From positions 1 to 37,649 of the forward strand of contig CAZPSL010000217.1 of assembly GCA_964589145.1 (NCBI GenBank): a stretch of DNA of 37,649 nucleotides. The letters run 5' to 3'. How positions within the stretch are numbered: the stretch's first letter is position 1; each line of letters starts with the position of its first letter. The translations under genes were made by a program, and so were the position numbers. Shown here in pieces: positions 6,390-15,281 of the stretch. The notes beneath the pieces were generated by a model. The model worked only from the letters and a program-made list of their open reading frames with translations, did no database searches and had not been told where the DNA came from. The stretch is from UBA11858 sp964589145 (lineage in GTDB: Bacteria > Chloroflexota > Anaerolineae > Anaerolineales > UBA11858).

Positions 6390-8717
6390 TTAACCGCCGG
6401 AAGAAGTCGGAACCGGCTCGACCTCCACATCCATCGCCTCAGCGGGCTTCTTGCTGGTGCGGATGCTCCAGACCACCGCCGCAAGCAGGAGAATTGCCAC
6501 AACCCAGATGGCTGCGGTATTGTGCTGGTATTTTACCAGTACCGGCGCGGCCAGCAGCGAGACCATGTTGACGACCTTGATCATCGGGTTGAGCGCCGGG
6601 CCGGCGGTATCCTTCAGCGGGTCGCCGACAGTATCGCCGACCACTGCGGCTTTGTGCCGCTCGGAGCCTTTGCCGGTGTTGGCTTCGATGTCGCTCGGCT
6701 CATCTTCTACGGCTTTCTTGGCATTGTCCCACGCGCCGCCGGTGTTTGACATGAAAACCGCCAGCAGTTGCCCGCTCAGGATGATGCCGCCCAAAAAGCC
6801 GCCCAACGCCTCTACGCCCAGCATCAGGCCGAGCATAATCGGCGTAGCGATGGAAATCACCGCCAGCGGCACCAGTTCCTTTTGCGCTGAGGCGGTTGAG
6901 ATGCCCACCACCTTGGCGTAATCCGGCTGGACTTTGCCCTCCAGCAGACCGGGAATGCGGAACTGACGGCGGACTTCCAGCACGACCTCGCTGGCCGCGC
7001 GGCTGACCGCCCGGATGGAGAGCGAACTGAACAACCAGGGCAGCGCGCCGCCCAGCAGGAAGCCCACGAACACCCCTGTGGAAGATACGCGGATGGCATC
7101 CATCTGCGGGATTCCGAGGGTCGACTGCACCCGTCCAACATCGGTGATGTAGGAGGCGAACAAACTGACGGCAGCGATTACTGCCGAGGCAATCGCCACG
7201 CCTTTGGTGATCGCTTTGGTGGTGTTGCCCACCGCGTCCAGGTCAGCCATGATCTGCTGGGCAGAACGGGTGGCCTCGTCATCGCGCCCGTGCCAGGAGA
7301 GTTCACCGACCCCGGCTGCGTTGTCGGAAATTGGGCCGTAGGAATCCATTGCGACGTTATTGCCGGTGTGGCTGAGCATCCCAATACCGACCATCGCCAC
7401 AGCGTAGAGAACGTAGATCGGGCCGTCACCCTGGTAGAGCAGCATCGCCAGGATAAAACTGATCACAATCACCACCAATGCCCAGACGGTGGATTCCATC
7501 CCTGCGGAAAGACCGGAGAGGATGGTCGTCGCCGTGCCGGTTTTCATTGATTCTACAATTTCGCGCACCGGGGGCTTGGTGTAGGATGTGAAATAAGAGG
7601 TCAGCGGGTTGAAAGCGACCGCCAGCCCGACGCCAATTGCGACCAGCGCACCCATCCGCCAGTCTCCGGCGTATGCCACCGCCAGAATGAGTGCCACCAA
7701 AACGGTGATCACGCTGGAGACCTCATAGGAGCGGAACATGGATTCTTCAGCATCATGGGCTTGCAGGAACTTGATCGGAATACTCTCCCAAATCGGGACG
7801 GTGAAAGTCCCTACAATGGAACTGATCACCCCCACGCCGCGGATGATCAACGGGAAGATGATCCAGTAGAGGTGGCCGGTGAGGCCCACCAGGGTCAGCC
7901 CCAAAATCAGGGCGGAAACAATTGTGACCTCGTAACTCTCAAAGATGTCTGCTGCCATCCCGGCGCAGTCACCTACGTTATCGCCCACCAGGTCAGCGAT
8001 GACGGCGGCGTTGCGGGGATCATCTTCGGGCATCCCCTGTTCGACTTTGCCGACCAGGTCTGCGCCCACGTCCGCGGCTTTGGTGTAGATGCCGCCGCCG
8101 ACTCGCATGAAGAGGGCGATCAGGGTGCCGCCGAAGCCGAAGCCCAGCAGCGCGTCTGGAGCGGCCTTTCCGAAGATGATGAAGATGATTGTGCCGCCCA
8201 GCAATCCCAGCCCGTCGGTGAGCATCCCGGTAACGGTTCCCGCATAGTAGGCAATCGAGAGGGCCTCATTGAAACTGCGCCGCGCCGCCGATGCCACTCG
8301 CACGTTAGCCTGAATTGCCATCCGCATCCCCAATTGGCCGACGATTAACGAAAAAGACGCACCTACGATAAATGCGATTGTGCGTCCGACGGCGATGATC
8401 ATTTGGGTGTTGTTGGGAAATTCCTCGATGGTTTCGGGATAGAGCGGGACAACGTACGCGCTCAGGAAGAGGATCACGGTGAGCAACCCAATCAGCGGCA
8501 GGATCGTTTTCAACTGACGGTTGAGATAACTATCCGCGCCAATACGGATTGCATTCCACACCTTTTGCATCTCCTCGTCTCCCTTGTCTTTCTTCATTAC
8601 AATCCCCCTGAGGAACCAGGCATAAATCAGGCTAATTACAGCCGTGACCAGAACAAAAACAATCGCCCACTGTTCAAAGTCGTTCAGGCCATGCTTGGCA
8701 AGTCCGAAAATATTCAT
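6390..8717 (-). CDS. hppA: membrane-bound proton-translocating pyrophosphatase
   Basis: The 775-residue polytopic membrane protein couples hydrolysis of pyrophosphate to ion pumping. Family signatures are intact: DVGADLVGKVE (216-226) and DLVGDNVGDCAGMAAD (242-257) for PPi/Mg binding, and the C-terminal VVGDTVGDPLKDTAGPALN motif. About 16 hydrophobic segments cover the length. The motif GNTTKAIT (497-504) has Lys501 and Thr504. K+-dependent enzymes have Ala at the Lys position, so this should be a K+-independent H+ pump. Start 8717 follows GGAGG; the longer frame to 8762 lacks a site and starts with unrelated residues. The gene is single and monocistronic, with a TATAAT at 8765-8770 on the minus strand. 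Confidence 0.96.
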   Translation of the reverse strand: MNIFGLAKHGLNDFEQWAIVFVLVTAVISLIYAWFLRGIVMKKDKGDEEMQKVWNAIRIGADSYLNRQLKTILPLIGLLTVILFLSAYVVPLYPETIEEFPNNTQMIIAVGRTIAFIVGASFSLIVGQLGMRMAIQANVRVASAARRSFNEALSIAYYAGTVTGMLTDGLGLLGGTIIFIIFGKAAPDALLGFGFGGTLIALFMRVGGGIYTKAADVGADLVGKVEQGMPEDDPRNAAVIADLVGDNVGDCAGMAADIFESYEVTIVSALILGLTLVGLTGHLYWIIFPLIIRGVGVISSIVGTFTVPIWESIPIKFLQAHDAEESMFRSYEVSSVITVLVALILAVAYAGDWRMGALVAIGVGLAVAFNPLTSYFTSYTKPPVREIVESMKTGTATTILSGLSAGMESTVWALVVIVISFILAMLLYQGDGPIYVLYAVAMVGIGMLSHTGNNVAMDSYGPISDNAAGVGELSWHGRDDEATRSAQQIMADLDAVGNTTKAITKGVAIASAVIAAVSLFASYITDVGRVQSTLGIPQMDAIRVSSTGVFVGFLLGGALPWLFSSLSIRAVSRAASEVVLEVRRQFRIPGLLEGKVQPDYAKVVGISTASAQKELVPLAVISIATPIMLGLMLGVEALGGFLGGIILSGQLLAVFMSNTGGAWDNAKKAVEDEPSDIEANTGKGSERHKAAVVGDTVGDPLKDTAGPALNPMIKVVNMVSLLAAPVLVKYQHNTAAIWVVAILLLAAVVWSIRTSKKPAEAMDVEVEPVPTSSGG

Positions 8718-8764
8718 AGTACCTCCAAAGCGTGTTAGATTTTGGTGGCGATCAATTGGCAAGT

Positions 8765-8770
8765 ATTATA
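8765..8770 (-). promoter_or_regulatory. -10 box of hppA
   Basis: On the minus strand TATAAT lies 48 bases before ATG 8717. The -35 position shows only a weak TTGTTA/TTAGAA-like match. Position and quality make it the best candidate in this gap. Confidence 0.55.
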
Positions 8771-9115
8771 CACGCCATCACGTGGTTTCTAACAATTCCA
8801 ACCGCTGAAAACAGCAGATAGCAGCGTTCTGCCGGTCTCGGATATAAATTCTGGGTGCTGGTACTTGCCATTTGACCACTGCCAACCTGTGGAATGGAAG
8901 TCAAATTGTATCAGATTTTTGCGATTGGTGAGGTAAAAAAATCGTAACGAAACAAGGCAGTTGCAAAGGGTGGGCGCAAACGTTGGAGAAACGCCGGTCT
9001 TCCCTTACCCCGGCCTCCCTCCTGCTGAAGAGCAGCCGGGAAAGGTGCAGAAAGAAACAGGCTCCATGTACCTGCTGCGCGCCAACTGTCAACAGAAAAA
9101 TATGACATTCCTCCG
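8771..9115. other. divergent gap between hppA and ferredoxin, no gene seen
   Basis: Nothing with coding character is visible in these 345 bases. Minus-strand open frames here run on through the ferredoxin gene in the wrong frame and have no family resemblance. The gap carries the divergent promoters at its two ends. Bases 8990-9060 are mixed sequence with no clear hairpin. Confidence 0.5.
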
Positions 9116-9144
9116 TTGACACACTTTTCCCGGAATGGTACGCT
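9116..9144 (+). promoter_or_regulatory. sigma-70-type promoter of the ferredoxin gene
   Basis: A perfect -35 TTGACA (9116-9121) is followed after 17 bases by TACGCT (9139-9144). TG at 9136-9137 adds an extended -10. This is the strongest promoter in the window. Transcription would start near 9151, about 50 bases before ATG 9201. Confidence 0.75.
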
Positions 9145-9200
9145 TGCAGCGGTGTTTGAGAATTGCAAAATCCCTTAAACAGAACAAAGGAGAAACTATT

Positions 9201-9389
9201 ATGGCAATGAAAATCCTGGAAGATTGCATTTCCTGCGGCGCATGTGAACCGGTTTGCCCGGTGGAAGCCATTTACGAAGGCGACGAGATCTTTGAGATTG
9301 ATCCTGACGTTTGCGTTGAATGTGAAGGGCATTACGACACCCAGCAGTGCGTTGATGTCTGCCCGGTTGACTGCATCGTTCAGGCGTAG
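9201..9389 (+). CDS. 2[4Fe-4S] ferredoxin, Alvin type
   Basis: This 62-residue cytoplasmic electron carrier binds two [4Fe-4S] clusters. The first motif is CISCGACEPVCP (CxxCxxCxxxCP). The second is CVECEGHYDTQQCVDVCP, where eight residues separate the second and third cysteines. This loop insertion is the hallmark of Allochromatium-type ('Alvin') ferredoxins, which have low-potential clusters. I took ATG 9201 because AAAGGAG lies just upstream and the family starts with MAMKI-like residues; the longer frame from 9135 begins inside the promoter. A strong promoter and lack of a partner gene suggest a highly expressed, general-purpose ferredoxin. Confidence 0.96.
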   Translation: MAMKILEDCISCGACEPVCPVEAIYEGDEIFEIDPDVCVECEGHYDTQQCVDVCPVDCIVQA

Positions 9390-9594
9390 TTGCCGGCATA
9401 CAAGGCCCGGTACGCAAGATGTGAAAGCAGCGCAAACGGACAGGCGAGTTGTCGCTGCAATGGTACGGTCTCTGGCAGTTGCTGCGGGAGCGAAAACCGA
9501 AGAGCGCTTCGCCGCCCTTTCAGCCGGTCCCCCAAAAGGCCGGCGATGACAAATCTTCACTTCTTGCCTGCTGCCAATCTCAAATAATTCATCA

Positions 9595-9618
9595 AAGCCC
9601 CCCGCTGCGGGGGCTTCT
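9595..9618 (+). terminator. terminator-like hairpin downstream of ferredoxin
   Basis: AAGCCCCC and GGGGGCTT pair perfectly around a CGCTGC loop. The following T-rich stretch is short (CTTCTG), so termination may be weak. The hairpin lies about 205 bases after the ferredoxin stop. Confidence 0.5.
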
Positions 9619-9817
9619 GCATTTGCAGTGGCTCAAACCCGCCTGATCTGAGAATCAGAGATTCCCCAGTATTTCATTTGCCTGCACCCATCTGACGGGG
9701 TGCAAGCAAAAGATGCAGAACAACGATGTTTCCCCTCCCCCCGCCCTCACCCCTAACCCCTCTCCCGAAGGGAGAGGGGAACCAAATCGGAAATTTTGAG
9801 GAGGGGCGCGTTCGTCA

Positions 9818-9856
9818 GGTGTGTGTGCGGCGCACTTCGTGCGCCGCACACACACC
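9818..9856. repeat. perfect 17-bp-arm hairpin
   Basis: Arms at 9818-9834 and 9840-9856 are exact complements around a CTTCG centre. The outer part is GT-rich on the left arm and AC-rich on the right. It lies inside the direct-repeat-bounded element and no T run follows, so it is read as a repeat and not as a terminator. Confidence 0.85.
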
Positions 9857-9871
9857 GAAAAGTCCGATCCC

Positions 9872-9910
9872 CCCTTCCCTGGGGAGTGCGAAGCCTGCCC
9901 GAAGGGTGAG
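9872..9910 (+). repeat. 39-bp interspersed repeat, copy 1
   Basis: The repeat begins CCCTTCCCTGGGGAGTGCG and ends with CCCGAAGGGTGAG. It recurs at 33020-33058 on the same strand and at 30850-30887 on the opposite strand, with at most one or two base differences. Confidence 0.85.
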
Positions 9911-10042
9911 GGGGGACATAGGGGGGATGGGGTTCCAAAATGACACGGTTTGTTAGTAGATGACCATTTTTCTACAACATTTGCCTGCACCCATCTGACG
10001 AATGATACTGCAAAGGGGGATGGAATCGGGTAGAATAACGAT

Positions 10043-10130
10043 AATGACGTGTTCCCGTGCCAAGTGCTCCCGTGTCAAGTGTTTCGGAGACGCCTGACAC
10101 AGGAACACCGGAGTACTTGACACTTGACAC
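10043..10130. repeat. short-word repeat block before the aminotransferase
   Basis: Words such as GTTCCCGTG, CAAGTGCTCCCGTG and GTCAAGTG are followed by the complementary CTGACAC, GAACAC, CTTGACAC and TTGACACC. The block resembles the other repeat-word leaders in the window and could fold back on itself in the mRNA leader. Confidence 0.6.
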
Positions 10131-10145
10131 CACAACGGAGGCCTC

Positions 10146-11363
10146 ATGTCCATCAGTCTGCAAGCCAGGGGCATTGCCCCCTCCCCCACCTTCGCGCTCA
10201 ACGAAAAAGCCCGCCTGCTGCGCGAGAAGGGGGAACCGGTTATCAACCTGGGGATTGGCGAACCCAAAAATAAAACGCCGATCACCGCTGTTCTGAGTTC
10301 GGTCGCCCGCCTGCGGGAAGGGGATGTGAAATACACCCGCGTGGACGGCATCCCCTCCCTGAAGAAAGCCATCATCCGCTACACCGAGGAGAACTACGGG
10401 CGGCGGGTCGCACCGGAGAACGTGATCGTCACTACCGGGGCCAAGCAATCCATCTTCAACATTCTCTACACTCTGCTCAACCCCCAGGACGAGGTGATTT
10501 TGCTGGCGCCCTACTGGGTGAGTTACCCCGAAATGGTCAAGATGTGCTACGCAAATCCGGTGGTGGTCGTCCCCGAAGATGGCACGTTTTACCACCGGTT
10601 CGAGGAAATCGAGCGGGTGGTGAGTTCCTACACGAAGGCGATCATCATCAACAGCCCCAACAACCCCTCCGGGGCGATGTATCCGCCGGAGTTTATCGCC
10701 CAAATGGTGGATTTCTGCGAGCAGCGCGGCATCTACCTGATTATGGACGACATCTACCACAAACTGACTTTCGGCAAGCGTCAGTGGGAACCGGCCTGGA
10801 ACTTCACCAGAAAAGACACCGAAAACACGCGCGTGATTGTCGTCAACGGAGTCTCCAAACTGTACGGGATGACCGGATTCCGCATCGGCTGGGTGATTGC
10901 GCCCCGCAAACTGGTGGAGGTGATGACCAACGTCCAGGCGCAGATGACCTCCAACCCCTCGGTGGTGCTGCAAGCCGCGGCGGAAGGCGCGCTGACCGGA
11001 CGCCAGGATTTGGTCGAGAACCTGCGGATGACCTTCGAGAACAACCGCGAGGTGATCCTGACCGAACTCAAGGCGTTCAGCGACCTGAAGGTGCTCCCGC
11101 CCGACGGGACGTTCTACGTGATGCCCGATTTCCGCGCCTACGGGGACGATTCCGCCAAACTCTCCGCCTTTCTGCTGGAGAAGGCGCTGGTGGTCACCGT
11201 GCCGGGGGCAGCCTTCGGCATGGAGGGCTACATCCGCCTGAGTTTCGCCGGTGCGGTCAAGGACATCATCGAGGGCGTGGAACGCCTGCGCTGGGCGCTC
11301 GACCCCAACGCCCCCAACGAAATCTACATCGGCGACCGCAAACTGGTGCGGGATTGGCTCTGA
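10146..11363 (+). CDS. class I/II PLP-dependent aminotransferase (aspartate-aminotransferase-like)
   Basis: The 405-residue cytoplasmic enzyme transfers amino groups via pyridoxal phosphate. Family residues are present: NSPNNPSG (169-176, Asn173), MDDIYH with Asp201 and Tyr204, the Schiff-base lysine in NGVSKLYGMTGFRIGW (Lys238), and the carboxylate-binding arginine in GYIRLSFA (Arg364). The overall style (LGIGEP, YTRVDGIPSLKKAI) fits the aspartate/alanine aminotransferase subgroup (AspB-like). The exact substrate cannot be fixed; aspartate would suit its neighbour PEP carboxykinase, since both touch oxaloacetate. The last ~20 residues (NAPNEIYIGDRKLVRDWL) extend slightly beyond the usual end. 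GGAGG (10137-10141) precedes ATG 10146. Confidence 0.93.
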   Translation: MSISLQARGIAPSPTFALNEKARLLREKGEPVINLGIGEPKNKTPITAVLSSVARLREGDVKYTRVDGIPSLKKAIIRYTEENYGRRVAPENVIVTTGAKQSIFNILYTLLNPQDEVILLAPYWVSYPEMVKMCYANPVVVVPEDGTFYHRFEEIERVVSSYTKAIIINSPNNPSGAMYPPEFIAQMVDFCEQRGIYLIMDDIYHKLTFGKRQWEPAWNFTRKDTENTRVIVVNGVSKLYGMTGFRIGWVIAPRKLVEVMTNVQAQMTSNPSVVLQAAAEGALTGRQDLVENLRMTFENNREVILTELKAFSDLKVLPPDGTFYVMPDFRAYGDDSAKLSAFLLEKALVVTVPGAAFGMEGYIRLSFAGAVKDIIEGVERLRWALDPNAPNEIYIGDRKLVRDWL

Positions 11364-11450
11364 TTTGTTGCAGGTTACAGGTGCAAGTTGCACGACGGCA
11401 GATGGCCTGCATCCCAACTTGCAACGTTCAACATTCAACCGAGAAAACCC

Positions 11451-13091
<1,641 letters not shown>

Positions 13092-13107
13092 AATTCACCT
13101 GATTAAA

Positions 13108-13134
13108 GTGGAGCGGATTGACAATCCGCTCCAC
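13108..13134 (+). repeat. perfect 12-bp-arm hairpin after pckA
   Basis: GTGGAGCGGATT and AATCCGCTCCAC flank GAC. There is no downstream T run, so it may be a REP-like repeat that attenuates transcription or protects the pckA mRNA end, ahead of the DUF4013 gene 24 bases further on. Confidence 0.75.
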
Positions 13135-13158
13135 AAAACTTCGCCCAAGGAGAATGCC

Positions 13159-13914
13159 ATGAACCCTCAAGCCACCATCGACCAAATTCAGTACATCTTC
13201 ACCTTCCCGTTCAAGGATGAGAAATGGGGCACAAAATTCCTGATTGCCTTCCTGTTCTACATCGGCAGTTTTGTCATCCCCATCATTCCGCTGATTTTCG
13301 TGCTGGGCTATGTTGCCCGCATCATCGAGAATGTCATCAAGGAAAACGACTTCTCCCTGCCGGAATGGGATGACTGGGGCGATTTAGCCATCAAAGGGCT
13401 GGAAATCATCGGCGTTTCGCTGGTTGCAGCAATCCCGCTGGTGCTTTTCTACGGCTGCGGGCTCTTCAGTTTCCTTGCACCGATCTTCGCACTATCCGGT
13501 GATAATGAAGGTATGTTTTCCGGGCTGATGCTGAGCGGCATATTCGGCGGAATGTGCCTGTTCGGGATTGGAACAATCATCTGGCTGGTAATCGGCCTGT
13601 TCCTGCCCCCGGCAATCAGCCACATGATCGCGGAAGAGAGTTTTGGGGCCGCGTTCCACGTCAGCGGCTGGTGGCGGAACTTCAAAGCCAATCTCGGCGG
13701 ATACCTGATCACTTATGTACTGCTGGTTGGGATTCTGGGCATTATGTACCTGGGTTTCTACCTGATGTACATGACCCTTGTGCTCTGCTGGCTGCTGCCT
13801 TTCATTCTCAGTGCGTTCGCAGTTTACGCGGGATTTGTCTCCGCCGCGTTGTTCGGGCAGGCCTACCGCACCGGGAAAGAGAACCTGGAAGGGGAACTCT
13901 CCACCCAGCAGTAG
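13159..13914 (+). CDS. DUF4013 family integral membrane protein
   Basis: The 251-residue protein has about five to six transmembrane segments (near 27-48, 78-100, 118-145, 178-205, 210-235). It begins with the family-typical DUF4013 opening: MNPQATIDQIQYIFTFPFKD, then KFLIAFLFYIGSFVIPIIP, GYVARIIENVIK, and LPEWDDWGDLAIKGLEI. DUF4013 proteins are widespread in archaea and Chloroflexota; no biochemical role is established. ATG 13159 follows AAGGAG. An open frame that extends upstream to 12943 overlaps pckA and is not supported. Confidence 0.85.
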   Translation: MNPQATIDQIQYIFTFPFKDEKWGTKFLIAFLFYIGSFVIPIIPLIFVLGYVARIIENVIKENDFSLPEWDDWGDLAIKGLEIIGVSLVAAIPLVLFYGCGLFSFLAPIFALSGDNEGMFSGLMLSGIFGGMCLFGIGTIIWLVIGLFLPPAISHMIAEESFGAAFHVSGWWRNFKANLGGYLITYVLLVGILGIMYLGFYLMYMTLVLCWLLPFILSAFAVYAGFVSAALFGQAYRTGKENLEGELSTQQ

Positions 13915-13987
13915 CCAGCAGCAGCCACCAGCGGACTACTGACGCAAATTTTCCGGCCTGAATTCTCGCAGGCCATCCACGGCTCCC

Positions 13988-15145
13988 ATGAGACACACGC
14001 TCTCCGCCCTGCTCACCCTGTTGGCGTTAATTGCGCTGGGCGTTGCCGCAATTGCCATTCTGGCCTGGGCCAACTGGCAGTGGGTATCCTGCCTGTTCCC
14101 GAAAAATGAATTCTTGTATCGCTGGGAAATCACCCGCAGCCTGATTTTCGGGCAAGCCAATCCCTACGATACACTGGAGCCCCGCCGCTTCACCGCCCCA
14201 TTGCCGATTCTGACGCTCTATTTCCCTTTTGCGCTGATTCAGAATTACCACCTCGCGCTCACGTTATGGGTAACTTTCAGCCAGGTTGCCGCGCTGATTT
14301 TTGCCAGCCTGGGGATTCGCAGCACGGGCTGGCAAATCAACCGCTGGGCGGCAGGTGCAATGTCGCTGCTCGCCGTGTTCTGGTTTCCGGCAATGATCAT
14401 CTATGCACAAGGGAGCGAGGCAATCCTGATGGCAGCGTTCTTCGGCGGCGGGCTGCTGCTGCTCCAGCGGAAACAAGACGAAATCGCCGGGGTGCTGATC
14501 ACCCTCTCTGCCCTGCAATGGTATCTCACCTGGCCGGGCGTGCTGTTCGTTCTCCTTTGGGCAGCCTCCAGACGCCGCTGGAGATTCTACTTTTGGGGCG
14601 CAGCCACCTTCCTGGGGACGAGCCTTCTCGGTATGATCTTCATCCCCTCCTGGCCGGTGGATTTCTTCTGGGCTGCACTGCGCTATACAGATTTTCAGAT
14701 CGGACAAGCGGTACTCAATATCACTACCGGATGGTGGCCGGGAATCGGCAGACAAATCGGGTGGGGAATCGTACTCCTTGGCGGAATCATCCTGATGGCC
14801 GAGTGGTATCTCGCCTGGGGGCGGGATTCCCGTCACCTGGCCTGGACAGCCGCCCTGACCTGGGTACTCGCCCTCTGGATCGGGATTGAAGTCAGCATTC
14901 AAAATGCCTTCCTGCTGCTGGCCGCGCTGCTGATTATCTTCACTACCTGGGTTGCGCGCTGGGGACGGGCGGGGCTGGCGGTCAGTTTTGGAACGGCCGC
15001 CCTGCTGCTGGTGGTGCCGTGGTGGCGGGCGTCCGCCCCGGGTACGCCGCTCCCCCTGCTGACGCTGGGCTTCCCGCTGCTGGCGATGATCGGCCTGTAC
15101 TGGGTGCGCTGGTGGTTCCTGCGGGCAGAAGACCTGGGATTTTAA
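13988..15145 (+). CDS. polytopic membrane protein, probably GT-C/GT87 (DUF2029)-like
   Basis: This 385-residue protein has roughly ten hydrophobic segments. Its first loop has FLYRWEITRSLIFGQANPYDTLEPRRFTAPLP. In GT-C glycosyltransferases of the DUF2029/GT87 type, the first external loop carries a similar 'GxNPYD' phrase, which supports a lipid-linked sugar transferase role. The expected acidic catalytic residue cannot be assigned with certainty, so the call is tentative. No clear Shine-Dalgarno sequence precedes ATG 13988. It lies 73 bases after the DUF4013 gene and upstream of another GT-C-like gene, which suggests a small membrane or envelope gene group. Confidence 0.65.
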   Translation: MRHTLSALLTLLALIALGVAAIAILAWANWQWVSCLFPKNEFLYRWEITRSLIFGQANPYDTLEPRRFTAPLPILTLYFPFALIQNYHLALTLWVTFSQVAALIFASLGIRSTGWQINRWAAGAMSLLAVFWFPAMIIYAQGSEAILMAAFFGGGLLLLQRKQDEIAGVLITLSALQWYLTWPGVLFVLLWAASRRRWRFYFWGAATFLGTSLLGMIFIPSWPVDFFWAALRYTDFQIGQAVLNITTGWWPGIGRQIGWGIVLLGGIILMAEWYLAWGRDSRHLAWTAALTWVLALWIGIEVSIQNAFLLLAALLIIFTTWVARWGRAGLAVSFGTAALLLVVPWWRASAPGTPLPLLTLGFPLLAMIGLYWVRWWFLRAEDLGF

Positions 15146-15241
15146 CCTGACTTTCGGATCAGGTACGAGTCACCCGTTTCGCAGCACAGACATCCACAAA
15201 CGGGACGAATATCACGAATTTTTTCGTGCAATTCGCGCCGT

Positions 15242-15273
15242 TCGCTGCCTCGCTGATTCGCTGACTCGCTGAC
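15242..15273 (+). repeat. tandem octamer repeat directly before a GT-C-like gene
   Basis: Four head-to-tail octamers: TCGCTGCC, TCGCTGAT, TCGCTGAC, TCGCTGAC. They end 8 bases before ATG 15282 and occupy the place where a ribosome site would be; no AGGAG-like sequence is seen. A shorter dyad, CACGAA...TTCGTG, lies just upstream near 15213-15230. Confidence 0.8.
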
Positions 15274-15281
15274 TCTCCCCC

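Larger units (their letters stand above)
9675..10000. mobile_element. MITE-like non-coding insertion bounded by 23-bp direct repeats
   Basis: An identical 23-base word beginning CATTTGCCTGCACCC occurs at 9675-9697 and 9978-10000. The left copy also forms an imperfect inverted repeat with 9698-9712 (GGGTGCAAGCAAA). Between the copies lie C-rich palindromic blocks and a perfect hairpin, with no coding capacity. The structure could be an insertion with long target duplication, or a duplication or recombination between repeats. No transposase is present. Confidence 0.5.
9390..10145. other. 756-bp repeat-rich non-coding gap
   Basis: No open frame here has protein-like composition. The stretch holds a terminator-like hairpin (9595-9618), two 23-bp direct repeats (9675-9697 and 9978-10000) that bound about 280 bp of palindromic and C-rich sequence, a perfect 17-bp-arm hairpin (9818-9856), one copy of a 39-bp interspersed repeat (9872-9910), and a run of short repeated words (10043-10130) before the aminotransferase. 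TAGAAT at 10031-10036 is a weak -10 candidate for the aminotransferase gene. Confidence 0.7.

Noticed and set aside
8901..9560. Minus-strand frame of 219 codons over the ferredoxin
   Set aside because: It runs through the ferredoxin gene and its promoter in the wrong direction and has no recognisable domain or ribosome site.
9675..10000. CRISPR-like direct repeats
   Set aside because: Only two copies occur, ~300 bp apart, with no spacer-sized unit, no third repeat and no cas gene in the window.
13108..13134. rho-independent terminator after pckA
   Set aside because: The hairpin is perfect but A-rich sequence follows and no T run is present, so I list it as a repeat.
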